NCBI GenBank assembly: GCA_021819635.1
Contig: JAKAQQ010000061.1
Span: 1-5,927 of the forward strand
From: Pseudomonadota bacterium
GTDB lineage: Bacteria; Pseudomonadota; Gammaproteobacteria; JAKAQQ01
Length of the DNA: 5,927 nucleotides
Reading direction: 5' to 3'
Shown here one piece after another: positions 5,261-5,927 of this stretch. Position 1 is the stretch's first letter, and each line of letters begins with the position of its first letter. The notes under the pieces are model-generated. The model did not search any database. It saw only the letters and a program-made list of their open reading frames with translations, and was not told where the DNA came from. A program made the translations under genes and the position numbers.

Positions 5261-5927
5261 GTCGAGGAAACTCTTCAGCCGCTCGGCCCGCGACGGGTGG
5301 CGCAGCTTGCGCAGGGCCTTCGATTCGATCTGGCGGATCCGTTCGCGGGTCACCTCGAACTCCTTGCCGACCTCTTCGAGGGTGTGCTCGCTGCTCATGC
5401 CGATGCCGAAGCGCATGCGGACGACCTTGGCCTCGCGTGGCGAGAGGGAGTTGAGAACGTCCTGGGTCGTCGTGCACAGGCTCTCCGAGGTGGTCGACTC
5501 GACCGGGCTCACGCTCGCCTCGTCGACGAGGAAATCGCCGATGTGCGAGTCTTCGTCCTCACCGACGGGGTTTTCCATCGACACGGGCTCTTTGGCGATG
5601 CGCATGACCTTGCGCACCTTGTCCTCCGGCATCTCCATGTGCACGGCCACTTCCGAGGCGGTGGGCTCGCGACCAAGTTCCTGAAGGAGTTGGCGCGAGA
5701 CGCTGTTGAGCTTGTTGATCGTCTCGATCATGTGAACCGGGATGCGGATGGTGCGTGCCTGGTCGGCGATCGAGCGCGTGATGGCCTGGCGGATCCACCA
5801 AGTCGCGTAGGTCGAAAATTTGTAGCCGCGGCGGTATTCGAACTTGTCGACCGCCTTCATGAGGCCGATGTTCCCTTCCTGGATGAGATCCAGAAACTGG
5901 AGCCCCCGGTTCGTGTACTTCTTCGCG
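5252..5927 (-). CDS. rpoD: RNA polymerase primary sigma factor RpoD, C-terminal part (partial)
   Basis: The gene runs in from the right edge; 224 C-terminal residues are visible, and the Met at 5860 is internal, since the frame stays open and conserved to the edge ([19 protein letters not shown]). In order: end of region 2.1 and 2.2 ([18 protein letters not shown], 13-30), regions 2.3-2.4 ([20 protein letters not shown], 34-53, with the aromatic and Gln residues that melt and read the -10), region 3 ([12 protein letters not shown] through [17 protein letters not shown]), and region 4 ([16 protein letters not shown], 161-176; [20 protein letters not shown], 182-201, the helix-turn-helix that reads the -35; then LRKLRHPSR). 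The strong region 2.1/2.2 marks the primary, not an alternative, sigma factor. The linker and region 4 look proteobacterial. The protein ends FLDET. The gene is convergent with the dioxygenase, six bases apart. Confidence 0.97.
   Translation of the reverse strand, partial: AKKYTNRGLQFLDLIQEGNIGLMKAVDKFEYRRGYKFSTYATWWIRQAITRSIADQARTIRIPVHMIETINKLNSVSRQLLQELGREPTASEVAVHMEMPEDKVRKVMRIAKEPVSMENPVGEDEDSHIGDFLVDEASVSPVESTTSESLCTTTQDVLNSLSPREAKVVRMRFGIGMSSEHTLEEVGKEFEVTRERIRQIESKALRKLRHPSRAERLKSFLDET

Noticed and set aside
5252..5860. A complete small sigma factor starting at 5860
   Set aside because: The frame continues to the window edge with conserved sigma region 2.1/2.2 residues, so the Met is internal and the gene is truncated by the window.
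1..5927. tRNA, rRNA, CRISPR array, insertion sequence or phage attachment site
   Set aside because: I saw no cloverleaf, rRNA segment, spaced direct repeats, transposase motif or terminal inverted repeats.

Overview
The window is about two-thirds G+C, densely coded, and bacterial. The C-terminal half of the primary sigma factor at the right edge is close to gammaproteobacterial RpoD: region 2 is intact and the linker resembles that of Escherichia coli. A PiuC/YbiX-type dioxygenase also fits a proteobacterium. I infer a high-GC proteobacterium, most likely gamma or a nearby lineage, but cannot name the genus. Nothing indicates a plasmid, phage or insertion sequence.

Layout. Bases 1-200 (+) hold the last codons of a cation:proton antiporter or related transporter ending in a TrkA-C (RCK_C) domain. 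Its stop codon overlaps, tail to tail, the end of a four-gene minus-strand operon (3223 down to 188): a YtrA-type GntR repressor, an ABC ATPase, an ABC-2 permease, and an exported protein made of repeated GVG-x-I/V strands (DUF4097-like). The first three genes are joined by ATGA stop/start overlaps, and the fourth follows after 26 bases. The operon has a clear promoter (TTGACA, 17 bases, TATAGT), and an 18-base palindrome covers its -10 box, as expected for autorepression. Upstream lies a strikingly AT-rich tract, then a strong hairpin that probably ends the next minus-strand gene.

That gene (3472-4455, -) is a malate dehydrogenase of the cytosolic-like type. A 118-base divergent spacer with two dyads separates it from a plus-strand Fe(II)/2-oxoglutarate dioxygenase of the PiuC/YbiX family (4574-5245). 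The dioxygenase ends six bases from the end of rpoD (minus strand, running off the right edge). One inverted repeat covers both stop codons.

Function. The mdh, piuC-like and rpoD genes are housekeeping or iron-related and show no link to each other. The most interesting unit is the GntR-ABC-permease-solenoid operon. It resembles the Bacillus ytr type of repressor-controlled ABC exporter, which responds to cell-envelope antibiotics, but adds a secreted repeat protein as its last gene. That protein may be an envelope partner of the transporter; this is inference.
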